From Oceanospirillaceae bacterium UBA2001 (GTDB taxonomy: Bacteria; Pseudomonadota; Gammaproteobacteria; Pseudomonadales; Balneatricaceae): DNA of 27,309 nt. A model generated the notes under the pieces. That model made no database searches. It worked only from the letters and a program-made list of their open reading frames with translations, and was not told the DNA's origin. The DNA is taken from contig DDCR01000116.1 of NCBI GenBank assembly GCA_002335115.1, forward strand, positions 1-27,309. Direction: 5' to 3'. A program made the position numbers and the translations under genes. This document shows, piece after piece, positions 17,768-24,727 of the stretch. Position 1 is the stretch's first letter. Every line of letters starts with the position of its first letter.

Positions 17768-18543
17768 CAGTTCCTAGATTTTTTGTTTATAAAAGCATTT
17801 AAACCACTTTGCGTGTCTGCATCTTTTAAGTTATTGACCATATGCTCGCTAGCATACTCGTAGGCTTTTTCAAGTTCCATATCGAGTTGAGGATAAAACA
17901 TCGCTTTGCCAGTTCGCACTGCTGCGCTGGCTTTTTGACTAATAGTGTTAGCTAACTCACGTGTCGCTGAAGTCAGTTCTTCAGCCGGCACAACGCGATT
18001 TATTAAGCCCAAGTTTTGTGCTTTAAGAGGGCTAATGAACTCCCCCGTTAACAACATTTCCATGGCATGCTTAGGGTGAATGTTACGACTAAGAGCGACG
18101 GCTGGTGTGGCGCAAAAGAGTCCTAAATTAATGCCAGATACAGCAAATCGAGCCTCATGAGATGCAATAGCAAGGTCACAGCTTGCCACTAATTGGCAGC
18201 CTGCGGCAGTGGCTATGCCTTGCACTTGGGCTATTACTGGAACAGAACACTGCACGATGGATTGCATGAGATGGCTGCATTGTTGAAATAGTTTCTGGTA
18301 ATACTCTTGCTTAGCATGAGATTGCATTTGTTTAAGGTCATGACCGGCACAAAACGCTTTGCCAGTGGCCTTAATAATAATACAAGCCAGTGCACTATTC
18401 TGATTAGCTTGATTAATAGCTACTTGTAGTTCTTGCATCATTTCTTCAGATAAAGCGTTGAAACTACTGGGCTGGTTGAGGGTGAGCTCTAACCAGTGAT
18501 GATGGTCCTCTACGACGACGCAGGGTGGTTTATCCTGGGCCAT
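17767..18543 (-). CDS. Enoyl-CoA hydratase/isomerase family protein, ECHDC3-like
   Basis: Crotonase-fold protein of 258 aa. The two oxyanion-hole segments are present (FCAGHDL at residues 64-70; VQGIATAAGCQLVASCDLAIAS at 107-128). However, both catalytic glutamates of classical enoyl-CoA hydratase are replaced: Gln117 stands where E144 of rat hydratase lies, and SGINLG replaces the PEIxLG block that holds E164. This pattern is shared with the ECHDC3-like group, so ordinary hydratase activity is unlikely and the true acyl-CoA reaction is unknown. A strong AAGGAG precedes the ATG. It lies between a DUF5062-like gene and the HD gene it overlaps. Confidence 0.88.
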   Translation of the reverse strand: MAQDKPPCVVVEDHHHWLELTLNQPSSFNALSEEMMQELQVAINQANQNSALACIIIKATGKAFCAGHDLKQMQSHAKQEYYQKLFQQCSHLMQSIVQCSVPVIAQVQGIATAAGCQLVASCDLAIASHEARFAVSGINLGLFCATPAVALSRNIHPKHAMEMLLTGEFISPLKAQNLGLINRVVPAEELTSATRELANTISQKASAAVRTGKAMFYPQLDMELEKAYEYASEHMVNNLKDADTQSGLNAFINKKSRN

Positions 18544-18575
18544 AATAACAACTCCTTTGGTGTTTGATTGCGGGT

Positions 18576-18818
18576 TTATAAGTTGATTTGACGGTCAACC
18601 CACAGGGCCAGTTTGTGCTGCATACTAGGCTGAGATACCTGATTTTCTGGGAGCGGCTGAATCAATTTATCGTGGACCAAAAGTCGATATATGTATTCTA
18701 TTTTATTAGCTGCAGAATCCGTCGCCTCAAATTGGGCAACACCGCGTTTGTTGGCGTAGACTGTGCCTAAGGTAATGGCTTTTTTGAGCAGTTCTTTTTC
18801 ATTCTTGAGTTTTTTCAT
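18576..18818 (-). CDS. DUF5062-like small protein
   Basis: An 80-aa, Lys-rich, soluble protein with no signal peptide or membrane segment (MKKLKNEKELLKKAITLGTVYANKRGV... IYRLLVHDKLIQPLPE... MQHKLALWVDRQINL). The pattern resembles DUF5062 proteins of Vibrio and Shewanella, recalled from memory rather than searched. No function is known. AAGGAG is present upstream with an eleven-base spacer, slightly long. It is 29 bases after trxC and 32 bases before the crotonase gene, in one presumed operon. Confidence 0.75.
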   Translation of the reverse strand: MKKLKNEKELLKKAITLGTVYANKRGVAQFEATDSAANKIEYIYRLLVHDKLIQPLPENQVSQPSMQHKLALWVDRQINL

Positions 18819-18847
18819 GATCCATTTTGCTCCTTTGGGTTCAAACG

Positions 18848-19288
18848 TTAACCTGATTTAGTCACAGCATTAGCTAGCCATTGCTCGAATTGCTGCTGCG
18901 GTAAAGCACCACTAAGTTGGTCAACAACTTTACCATTTTTAAATACCATTAAGGTAGGAATGCTGCGAATATTGTATTGAGACCCCAGCATTTGTTCGGC
19001 CTCAGTATCGACCTTTACAAAGCGCATTGCACTTGCCTTAGTTTGAGCAACTTGCTCAAAGACAGGTGCAAAACCAACACAAGGTCCACACCAAGGTGCC
19101 CAAAAGTCGACAACAACAGGCATATCACCTCCAATAAGAGCCTTGAAATTTGATCCAGTGCCTGCCACTGGTTTACCACTAAATAAAGCATTTTTACATG
19201 CCCCACACTTAGGGTCTTCTACCACTCTTTCTACAGGTACTCGGTTATTTTTTTGGCAATGGGGACAGCGGCTAGTAATGATAGACAT
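18848..19288 (-). CDS. trxC: Thioredoxin 2 (TrxC), zinc-containing
   Basis: A 146-aa cytoplasmic thioredoxin that reduces protein disulphides, in E. coli induced by oxidative stress through OxyR. It has the N-terminal zinc module peculiar to TrxC (C8, C11, C28, C31) followed by a thioredoxin fold with WAPWCGPC (active Cys67 and Cys70), the RFVKVDTE strand, and the cis-proline SIPTLMVF. It is the likely first gene of the downstream run of DUF5062-like, crotonase, HD and ybiT genes. No OxyR site was identified in the 59-base gap to ppnP. Confidence 0.96.
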   Translation of the reverse strand: MSIITSRCPHCQKNNRVPVERVVEDPKCGACKNALFSGKPVAGTGSNFKALIGGDMPVVVDFWAPWCGPCVGFAPVFEQVAQTKASAMRFVKVDTEAEQMLGSQYNIRSIPTLMVFKNGKVVDQLSGALPQQQFEQWLANAVTKSG

Positions 19289-19347
19289 TCATTCAGACTC
19301 TTTTAAGATGATGCTGAAGGCTCAAATAAAATGACGGTTGCAATAGT

Positions 19348-19629
19348 TTATTGATAAGTACAGTGGTAAGCAGTCTGCAGTATAACTTTGACGTCAAAAC
19401 TACTATTTGCTTCTACTTCAAACTGATCCCCATTAGTAAACGTGTGCCAGCTCTGGGTACCTGGTAGTTTGACTTCAAGCTCTCCATCAATGATGGTCAT
19501 AATTTCATACTGACTGGTGCCAAAGGTAAATTCACCAATGTCCATTACACCAACAGTTGTAGCGAGGGTTTTGCCTTGAAAGGCGATGGACTTAACCTGA
19601 TCATTGAAGTAGGAATTAACGCAAAGCAT
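19348..19629 (-). CDS. ppnP: Pyrimidine/purine nucleoside phosphorylase (PpnP/YaiE)
   Basis: A 93-aa single-domain cupin-like protein (DUF1255). E. coli PpnP cleaves a broad range of nucleosides with phosphate to the base and ribose 1-phosphate. Conserved here: NSYFNDQVKSIAFQ, VGVMDIGEFTFGTSQYEIMTIIDGELEV, LPGTQSW, and the end SSFDVKVILQTAYHCTY. Length and sequence match E. coli YaiE closely. It is 77 bases downstream of the deacetylase gene on the same strand, so the two may share a transcript. Confidence 0.92.
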   Translation of the reverse strand: MLCVNSYFNDQVKSIAFQGKTLATTVGVMDIGEFTFGTSQYEIMTIIDGELEVKLPGTQSWHTFTNGDQFEVEANSSFDVKVILQTAYHCTYQ

Positions 19630-19706
19630 GGTTCTGATCTCTTGTTGAAAAATTGCAAAGCCACATCTTGCCTGATTTGCCGATTAAATCATAGACTGTC
19701 AAGGAA

Positions 19707-20744
19707 CTATGCAGCCTCGTTTTTAAAACCCTTGAGGACATTCACCGTATTAGTACCAATCTCCTCTACGGCATAGCCCCCCTCCATTATAAATAAGGTG
19801 GGTAAATTCATACTGGCAATGGTTTTTCCCATCTGCGTGAAGTCTTTACTTTTGAGTTTAAAAAAACTGATGGGATCATTTTCGAAGGTATCAACACCTA
19901 AAGAAATAACCAGTGCGTCAGGACTAAACCGACATATTTGACGTAAAGCGTGGTGAAGTGCTTGGTGCCATATGTGAAAGGTCGCCCCTCTTTGTAGAGG
20001 TAGGTTTAAGTTGTGGTCTACGCCTAAACCGGTACCTATTTCATCAGAGAACCCTAAAAAATATGGAAACGCTTCCATGGGATCGCCATGAATAGAGCAA
20101 TAAAAGACGTCATTGCGCTGGTAGAAAATATCTTGGGTGCCGTTACCATGATGAAAATCCACGTCAAGAATAGCAATTTTCTGGGCTCCATCATGAAGCA
20201 TTTTTTGGGCAGCAATGGCTGCATTGTTAAGAAAACAATAACCACCAAATTGATTTTTTGAGGCGTGATGACCAGGTGGGCGACAAAGGGCGAACGCACT
20301 ATTTTCGCCTTGGTGAATCAGGTCTGCAGCAGATAAAGCGACAAAGGTAGACGCCCAAGCCGCTTCAGTAGTGCCTTCACTAATGCTGGTTTCGCCAGCT
20401 AAACTATAATAACCCAGTTGGCCATCAATATGATTAGGAATGCGTTGGCTCGGCATTGAACGAGACTGCCAAATATTAGGGATAGCCTCGCCTGCATTAC
20501 CGGCCTCAGTCCATCGCTGCCAAGCGGTATCTAAAAAACTGAGATAGCCTATATCGTGAATGCTTTCTACCAGGGAACGTGGCCATTGAGCAGGGGCTAT
20601 TATAGGGCCCAATTGTTGAGACTGAATGGCTGATAAGATGTAATCTGCTCTTTGGGGGCTCTCAAAAGGGGTGATCAATTGGCCCCCAGCCAATTCTGTT
20701 TTAGGGTTACGTAAATTGTGTTTTGGCGAGTATACAGTTTTCAT
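19707..20744 (-). CDS. Histone-deacetylase-family protein, acetylpolyamine amidohydrolase type
   Basis: Zinc amidohydrolase of 345 aa. All catalytic landmarks of the arginase/deacetylase fold are present: PPGHH (His159, His160), DVDFHHGNG (zinc ligands Asp196 and His198), SLGVDT (Asp285) and EGGY (Tyr324). These sit one residue away from the positions known in Mycoplana ramosa acetylpolyamine amidohydrolase (H158, H159, D195, H197, D284, Y323), and Glu118 matches its polyamine-selecting E117. Deacetylation of acetylated polyamines is therefore the best guess. The frame extends to 20807, but ATG 20744 gives the conserved MKTVYSP start; there is no clear Shine-Dalgarno. Confidence 0.9.
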   Translation of the reverse strand: MKTVYSPKHNLRNPKTELAGGQLITPFESPQRADYILSAIQSQQLGPIIAPAQWPRSLVESIHDIGYLSFLDTAWQRWTEAGNAGEAIPNIWQSRSMPSQRIPNHIDGQLGYYSLAGETSISEGTTEAAWASTFVALSAADLIHQGENSAFALCRPPGHHASKNQFGGYCFLNNAAIAAQKMLHDGAQKIAILDVDFHHGNGTQDIFYQRNDVFYCSIHGDPMEAFPYFLGFSDEIGTGLGVDHNLNLPLQRGATFHIWHQALHHALRQICRFSPDALVISLGVDTFENDPISFFKLKSKDFTQMGKTIASMNLPTLFIMEGGYAVEEIGTNTVNVLKGFKNEAA

Positions 20745-20748
20745 AATG

Positions 20749-20766
20749 AAAAAAGACTTAAGTGAA
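20749..20766 (+). repeat. Direct repeat copy 1 (AT-rich 18-mer)
   Basis: AAAAAAGACTTAAGTGAA at 20749-20766 recurs with one change at 20879-20896, exactly 130 bases away. This copy lies 5-22 bases upstream of the deacetylase start codon on the minus strand and contains the palindrome ACTTAAGT. Confidence 0.6.
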
Positions 20767-20878
20767 CCTTTGGCTGATAGTAGCGGGAATATAGCGCCAA
20801 AGTCCATGTTTACTTGGGCTGTGTTTTGAAATTATTAAAAGTTCGTTTTATTCGCCTTTGATAATTAACATGGGGTTT

Positions 20879-20902
20879 AAAAAAGCCTTAAGTGAAAAGC
20901 TT
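20879..20902 (-). terminator. Possible intrinsic terminator downstream of benE, overlapping repeat copy 2
   Basis: On the minus strand AAGCTT pairs with AAGGCTT (one bulged G) around TTCACTT, and six T follow. It lies 46 bases after the benE stop, the usual place for a terminator. The stem is short and AT-rich, so it may be weak. It overlaps the second copy of the 18-base direct repeat (20879-20896). Confidence 0.35.
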
Positions 20903-20947
20903 GCAGCTCCACATTAAAGCTCAATTTATAGATTTGATAGTAAATTA

Positions 20948-22135
20948 TTAGGGCTCAACTGAAGGTGATGAATTGGTGCTGTAATGTTGAATTAATAGCG
21001 CTGAAACACCTATGACTAAACCCCAAAAAGCACTTCCTATGCCCCACAATGCTACACCAGATGCGGTGGTAATTAAGGTAATCATGGCAGGGATGCGCTC
21101 TGATTCACGCACTAAGGCCGTGCTCAGACTGCTACTAATAGTACCTAAGAGCGCCAAACCGGCAATGCTGATGACTAAGGCCTGGGGCAAACTATTAAAT
21201 AACCCTGTTAGACTATCAGCAAAAATACCTGTGGCTACAATAAATAAACCAGCCCAAACAGCAGAACGATACCTTTGTTGTGGGTCTGTATCCACATCTT
21301 TACCCATACAAATGGCTGCCATAATAGCTGACAAATTAAATGCAAAGCCTCCAAAGGGGGCCATGAGAAGCCCTGTGATACCCGTCCATGTAATCAGTGG
21401 GGCTGCAGGGGCGTCATAGCCATGACTGCGCAAGACAACAATACCAGGCAGGTTCTGGGAAGCCATGGTAACGATGAAAAGGGGAATCGCTACTCCGATT
21501 GTAGCGGATAAAGACCACTCTGGTGTAGTCCAGATTGGGCTTGAAATCTGCAGGCTCAAGGATTGCCAAACAATTAAATTTTGTACCCAAGCTATCATAA
21601 TGCCCATTAGAAAGGTCACCATGATGGCGAGCTTAGGCCAGAACACTCGACTGATAAAAAACGTCATGATCATGGTTAAAACTAAGGCCAATTGGGATTC
21701 TAATGACATGATCATATGCATAGCAAAGGGCAACAAAACCCCTGCTAACATGGCAGCGGCGATCGACTGAGGCATAAAGGCCATGAGCCGATCAAACCAG
21801 CCTGAGAGCCCGACTAAAGTGAGTAATACGGAGCACAATAAGAAAGCACCAATGGCTTCAGCCATAGGAACCCCGGCTAAACTGGTAACTAAAATAGCAG
21901 CGCCTGGCGTGGACCATGCGGTCAGTATGGGCTGTTTAAAAAATAGCGACAGCCCTATGGTTGATAATCCCATGCCCAACCCTAAGGCCCAAAACCAACT
22001 GGTAACCATGGCATCGTTAGCACCAGTGCTGTTGGCTGCTTGAAAAATGATGGCAGCAGAACTGGTATAGCCGACTAAAGGTGCTATAAATCCTGCACTT
22101 ATGTGGGCAGGAACAAAGAAGCGGCCCACACTCAT
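20948..22135 (-). CDS. benE: BenE-family benzoate/H+ symporter-like transporter
   Basis: Inner-membrane protein of 395 aa with about eleven to twelve hydrophobic helices (for example SAAIIFQAANS, AILVTSLAGVPMAEAIGAFLL, SIAAAMLAGVLLPF, ALVLTMIMTFFIS). The N-terminal HISAGFIAPLVGYTSSAAIIFQAA and the central MASQNLPGIVVLRSHGYD and APFGGFAFNLSAIMAAICMG blocks are characteristic of BenE. Family members are annotated as benzoate:proton symporters, but no benzoate-degradation genes are nearby, so the substrate is unproven. The start is three bases after the stop of the S4-domain gene, making tight translational coupling likely. Confidence 0.85.
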   Translation of the reverse strand: MSVGRFFVPAHISAGFIAPLVGYTSSAAIIFQAANSTGANDAMVTSWFWALGLGMGLSTIGLSLFFKQPILTAWSTPGAAILVTSLAGVPMAEAIGAFLLCSVLLTLVGLSGWFDRLMAFMPQSIAAAMLAGVLLPFAMHMIMSLESQLALVLTMIMTFFISRVFWPKLAIMVTFLMGIMIAWVQNLIVWQSLSLQISSPIWTTPEWSLSATIGVAIPLFIVTMASQNLPGIVVLRSHGYDAPAAPLITWTGITGLLMAPFGGFAFNLSAIMAAICMGKDVDTDPQQRYRSAVWAGLFIVATGIFADSLTGLFNSLPQALVISIAGLALLGTISSSLSTALVRESERIPAMITLITTASGVALWGIGSAFWGLVIGVSALLIQHYSTNSSPSVEP

Positions 22136-22138
22136 GGG

Positions 22139-22351
22139 TTAGGGTAGCTTTAGTTCATAATGACGTTTCTCAAACTCGATCATATCGCCACTCATCATTT
22201 TTCTACTTTTTCGAGTTTCTACTTCGCCATTAACGCTGACTAAGCCTTCAGCAATTCTTTTTTTAGCTTCGCCACCGCTACCCACAATAGATTCAAATTT
22301 TAAAATCTTAAATAGCTCTACAGGTTCAAAATTGATGGTAATGATGTGCAT
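22139..22351 (-). CDS. Small S4-domain RNA-binding protein (YbcJ/YaaA-like)
   Basis: A 70-aa protein that is essentially one S4 domain: LFKILKFESIVGSGGEAKKRIAEGLVSVNGEVETRKSRKMMSGDMIEF. The GGEAKKRI-GLVSVNGE pattern is the RNA-contacting alpha-L core found in YbcJ, RqcH-associated and other S4 proteins. The target RNA is not predictable. It lies 17 bases after an MBL hydrolase and three bases before benE. A purine-rich AGAAGAAG upstream may serve as a weak ribosome site. Confidence 0.85.
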   Translation of the reverse strand: MHIITINFEPVELFKILKFESIVGSGGEAKKRIAEGLVSVNGEVETRKSRKMMSGDMIEFEKRHYELKLP

Positions 22352-22368
22352 AAAATAATCTTCTTCTT

Positions 22369-23403
22369 TTAAAGAGTTTGATACCAGACAACACCGTGAT
22401 GGTCAGGAATGCGTTGGAGTTTGTTTTTACTAATTAAATAATTTAAATGGGCTTGAGTTTCGCCTACAGCAAGTGTTAGTAAGTCATTATTAATTGGGCG
22501 GCGAAATAGTTGGCTAAATAAATCCACATTTCGTTGCGGCTGCTGACACGTTTCTAGGAGTGTCATGAGTGACTTTTCATGGCCCTCAATGAGTCGTTGC
22601 AGACGTTTATGGGCGCCAAAAAATACTTGCCCGTGCGAGGGCAATACTAGCACATCGGCGGGGATGCGGTGTTGCAACATAGCACACGAATCAAGCCAAT
22701 CTTTTAATGGATTTGCATGGGGCTCCACTGGCCACACACTGACATTCGAAGAAATAGTGGGCAACAGTTGATCACCAGAGATAAAAACATTGAGTTCTGG
22801 GCATAACAGGCACACATGTTCTGGCGCGTGACCACGGCCTACGATAATTTCCCATCTATGGCCTGCCATGGTAACTGATAAACCCTCTTGCAATCGCGCA
22901 TAGCTATCTGGCATGGGGTAAATGCTTTTACCGTAACCACCAAACTTAGTTTTATAATAAGCAAGTTGGTCATCGGTTGCACCTGCGCGTTGGTAGAAAT
23001 CTACAGCTGCTTTAGGCGCGGGTTGACCTGTATCAGACATCAAAACCTTACAAGTAATGTAATCTGTTCGAGACATTTGTAGTTGCAAACCCCACCGTTC
23101 GCAGATCCAACCCGCCAATCCAACATGATCAGGGTGTAAATGAGTCACAATAAGTTGATGCACAGGTTTGTTGTTGAGATGGTGATCAAATACCTGCTGC
23201 CATAGTTCCTTGCAGGCAGACGTGTTAATACCTGTATCTACAATAGTCCAGCCAAGGTGATCTTCCAATAACCATAAATTAATATGATTAAGGGCAAAAG
23301 GTAAGGGCATGCGCAGCCAATAAACGCCTTCGGCGACCTGCAAAGGTTGACCCATCGCTGGCGCTTCACTAATGGGGAACTGAAGGGCATTGGTAGTGGT
23401 CAT
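22369..23403 (-). CDS. MBL-fold metallo-hydrolase
   Basis: A metallo-beta-lactamase-fold hydrolase of 344 aa from ATG 23403. The metal motif THLHPDHVG (His88, His90, Asp92, His93) is intact, with further ligands in VGRGHAPEHVCLL, ISGDQLLP and VLPSHGQVF. The C-terminal ~90 residues form a helical region like the winged-helix end of LACTB2-type hydrolases. Substrate is unknown: thioesters, nucleic acids and lactones are all possible in this fold. The start is chosen because AGGGAAG lies five bases before ATG 23403; an upstream TTG at 23424 would add seven residues. First gene of the MBL-S4-benE run. Confidence 0.87.
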   Translation of the reverse strand: MTTTNALQFPISEAPAMGQPLQVAEGVYWLRMPLPFALNHINLWLLEDHLGWTIVDTGINTSACKELWQQVFDHHLNNKPVHQLIVTHLHPDHVGLAGWICERWGLQLQMSRTDYITCKVLMSDTGQPAPKAAVDFYQRAGATDDQLAYYKTKFGGYGKSIYPMPDSYARLQEGLSVTMAGHRWEIIVGRGHAPEHVCLLCPELNVFISGDQLLPTISSNVSVWPVEPHANPLKDWLDSCAMLQHRIPADVLVLPSHGQVFFGAHKRLQRLIEGHEKSLMTLLETCQQPQRNVDLFSQLFRRPINNDLLTLAVGETQAHLNYLISKNKLQRIPDHHGVVWYQTL

Positions 23404-23435
23404 TTGCACTTCCCTGACGAACAAGCTTAATAAGG

Positions 23436-23450
23436 TCCGTATTATACGGA
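23436..23450 (-). promoter_or_regulatory. Palindromic operator candidate over a -10 hexamer of the MBL operon
   Basis: TCCGTATTATACGGA is a perfect odd-centre palindrome, 33 bases upstream of the MBL start. Read on the minus strand its core contains TATAAT (23441-23446), so a protein bound here would block a promoter. The matching -35 is weak. A second minus-strand TATAAT lies at 23462-23467 with TTGTCG further up. The regulator is unknown. Confidence 0.45.
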
Positions 23451-23632
23451 GCTAAAGATAAATTATACAAAGCTTTTCCTCGATTTCGACAACCCCCATG
23501 ATGACTGATCACATGAACTTACAGACGCCCTTAGTAATTAGATTGGCCTATGGGCTGACAAATGCAAGTTACTGTTAAGGGACTCCAGACTTTAATTGAC
23601 TGTTGGTCTTGGGATTGGTCAGACCTTGATGA

Positions 23633-23663
23633 GTCAATAGTCTAGGACTAGTGGGTCAATAGT
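23633..23663. repeat. Two phased direct repeats GTCAATAGT flanking a dyad
   Basis: GTCAATAGT occurs at 23633-23641 and again at 23655-23663, 22 bases apart, about two turns of the helix. Overlapping the first copy and extending towards the second is the inverted repeat TAGTC-TAG-GACTA (23638-23650). This layout suits a regulator binding on one face of DNA upstream of srkA. It does not match the CpxR box known at E. coli srkA. Confidence 0.45.
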
Positions 23664-23670
23664 TTGGATA

Positions 23671-23710
23671 GTGGCAAGATGATCTATGAAGCATAGGATA
23701 TACTTGCCAC
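23671..23710 (+). repeat. 40-base dyad/hairpin in front of srkA
   Basis: GTGGCAAG (23671-23678) and CTTGCCAC (23703-23710) are perfect inverted repeats. Inside them CTATG-AAG-CATAG (23684-23696) forms a second stem, and intervening bases also mostly pair, giving about 18 pairs with one mismatch and one bulged A. A near-consensus -10, TATACT (23699-23704), overlaps the right arm. Either a promoter-overlapping operator or, if transcription starts upstream, a leader hairpin. The structure ends 24 bases before the srkA ATG and has no T-tract. Confidence 0.65.
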
Positions 23711-23734
23711 CTGAGTTATTAATGACCGCTTACT

Positions 23735-24724
23735 ATGGACAATGAAATACACCCTTTTTCAGTACTGACCCCAAGTTACATCATGGATGCAGTTGAAAGC
23801 CAAGGTCATGTGTGTGACGGTCGAATTTCAGCCCTTAATAGTTATGAAAATCGTGTCTATCAAATTGGACTTGAAGATCAGGACGTCCCTGTTATTGCAA
23901 AATTCTATCGACCTCGGCGTTGGTCAGTCGATCAAATTATGGAGGAACATCGTTTTAGTATTGCCTTAGCAGAATATGAGTTGCCTATAGTTCCGCCGAT
24001 GATTAATAAGCAAGGTGATAGTTTGTTGCGCTATGAAAACTTTCAATTTGCATTCTTCGAACGCAAAGGCGGGCATGGTCCTGAGCTTGATAATCTTGAA
24101 AACCTTTACACCATGGGCAGGTTATTAGGGCGTATGCATGCCTTAGGCGCGGTAGAGCCCTATCAACATAGGCCATCCATTAACCCCCAAACCTTTGGCC
24201 ACGATAGCGTTGCCTTTGTGAGTCAACATTTTATACCTGAATCGTTAAAAGCAGCATATGATAGTTTAACGGCTGATTTATTGGTTCATATTGATGCTGC
24301 TTTTGCACAACATGATAGTGTGGATTACATCCGAGTCCACGGCGACTGTCATGGGGGTAATTTATTATGGCGTGATGACGCCCCCCACATTGTCGACTTT
24401 GATGATTCGCGAATGGCGCCAGCAGTGCAGGATATATGGATGCTACTTTCTGGTGAGCGTGATCGCCAACGAATTCAATTGTCTGAAATAATCGAAGGTT
24501 ACAACGAGTTTTATGACTTTAAGCCCCAAGAGCTGGCACTCGTAGAGCCCTTACGAACCTTACGCATGCTGTATTACGCTGCCTGGCTTTCTCGCCGCTG
24601 GGAAGATCCAGCATTTCCCCACAGTTTTCCTTGGTTTAATACAGAGCGTTATTGGGGTGAGCATATATTGGAATTGAGGGAGCAATTGTCGGCCCTTAAC
24701 GAGCCGATTATTGAACTCATTTAA
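23735..24724 (+). CDS. srkA: Stress response kinase A (SrkA/YihE)
   Basis: Choline-kinase-like Ser/Thr protein kinase (329 aa) that in E. coli protects against envelope and oxidative stress and counters MazF-linked death. Conserved with E. coli SrkA: LTPSYIMDAV, LNSYENRVYQ (glycine-poor nucleotide loop), IAKFYRPRRWSVDQIMEEHRFSIAL with the ATP lysine, catalytic HGDCHGGNLLW (Asp204, Asn209), metal-binding IVDFDDSR (Asp221), and the C-terminal AAWLSRRWEDPAFPHSFPWF. The Shine-Dalgarno is weak; the ATG gives an N-terminus that lines up with E. coli. It ends three bases from the convergent prc gene. Confidence 0.95.
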   Translation: MDNEIHPFSVLTPSYIMDAVESQGHVCDGRISALNSYENRVYQIGLEDQDVPVIAKFYRPRRWSVDQIMEEHRFSIALAEYELPIVPPMINKQGDSLLRYENFQFAFFERKGGHGPELDNLENLYTMGRLLGRMHALGAVEPYQHRPSINPQTFGHDSVAFVSQHFIPESLKAAYDSLTADLLVHIDAAFAQHDSVDYIRVHGDCHGGNLLWRDDAPHIVDFDDSRMAPAVQDIWMLLSGERDRQRIQLSEIIEGYNEFYDFKPQELALVEPLRTLRMLYYAAWLSRRWEDPAFPHSFPWFNTERYWGEHILELREQLSALNEPIIELI

Positions 24725-24727
24725 AGC

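Larger units (their letters stand above)
23404..23734. other. 331-base divergent regulatory gap between MBL operon and srkA
   Basis: No convincing gene lies here. The gap holds a 15-base palindrome near the MBL end, two nine-base direct repeats around a small dyad, and a long imperfect dyad close to srkA, each listed separately. Both flanking genes point away from it, so it must contain at least two promoters. Confidence 0.7.

Noticed and set aside
21012..21419. 135-codon plus-strand open frame inside benE
   Set aside because: Antisense to a membrane-protein gene; such genes often leave long complementary open frames. No domain is recognised.
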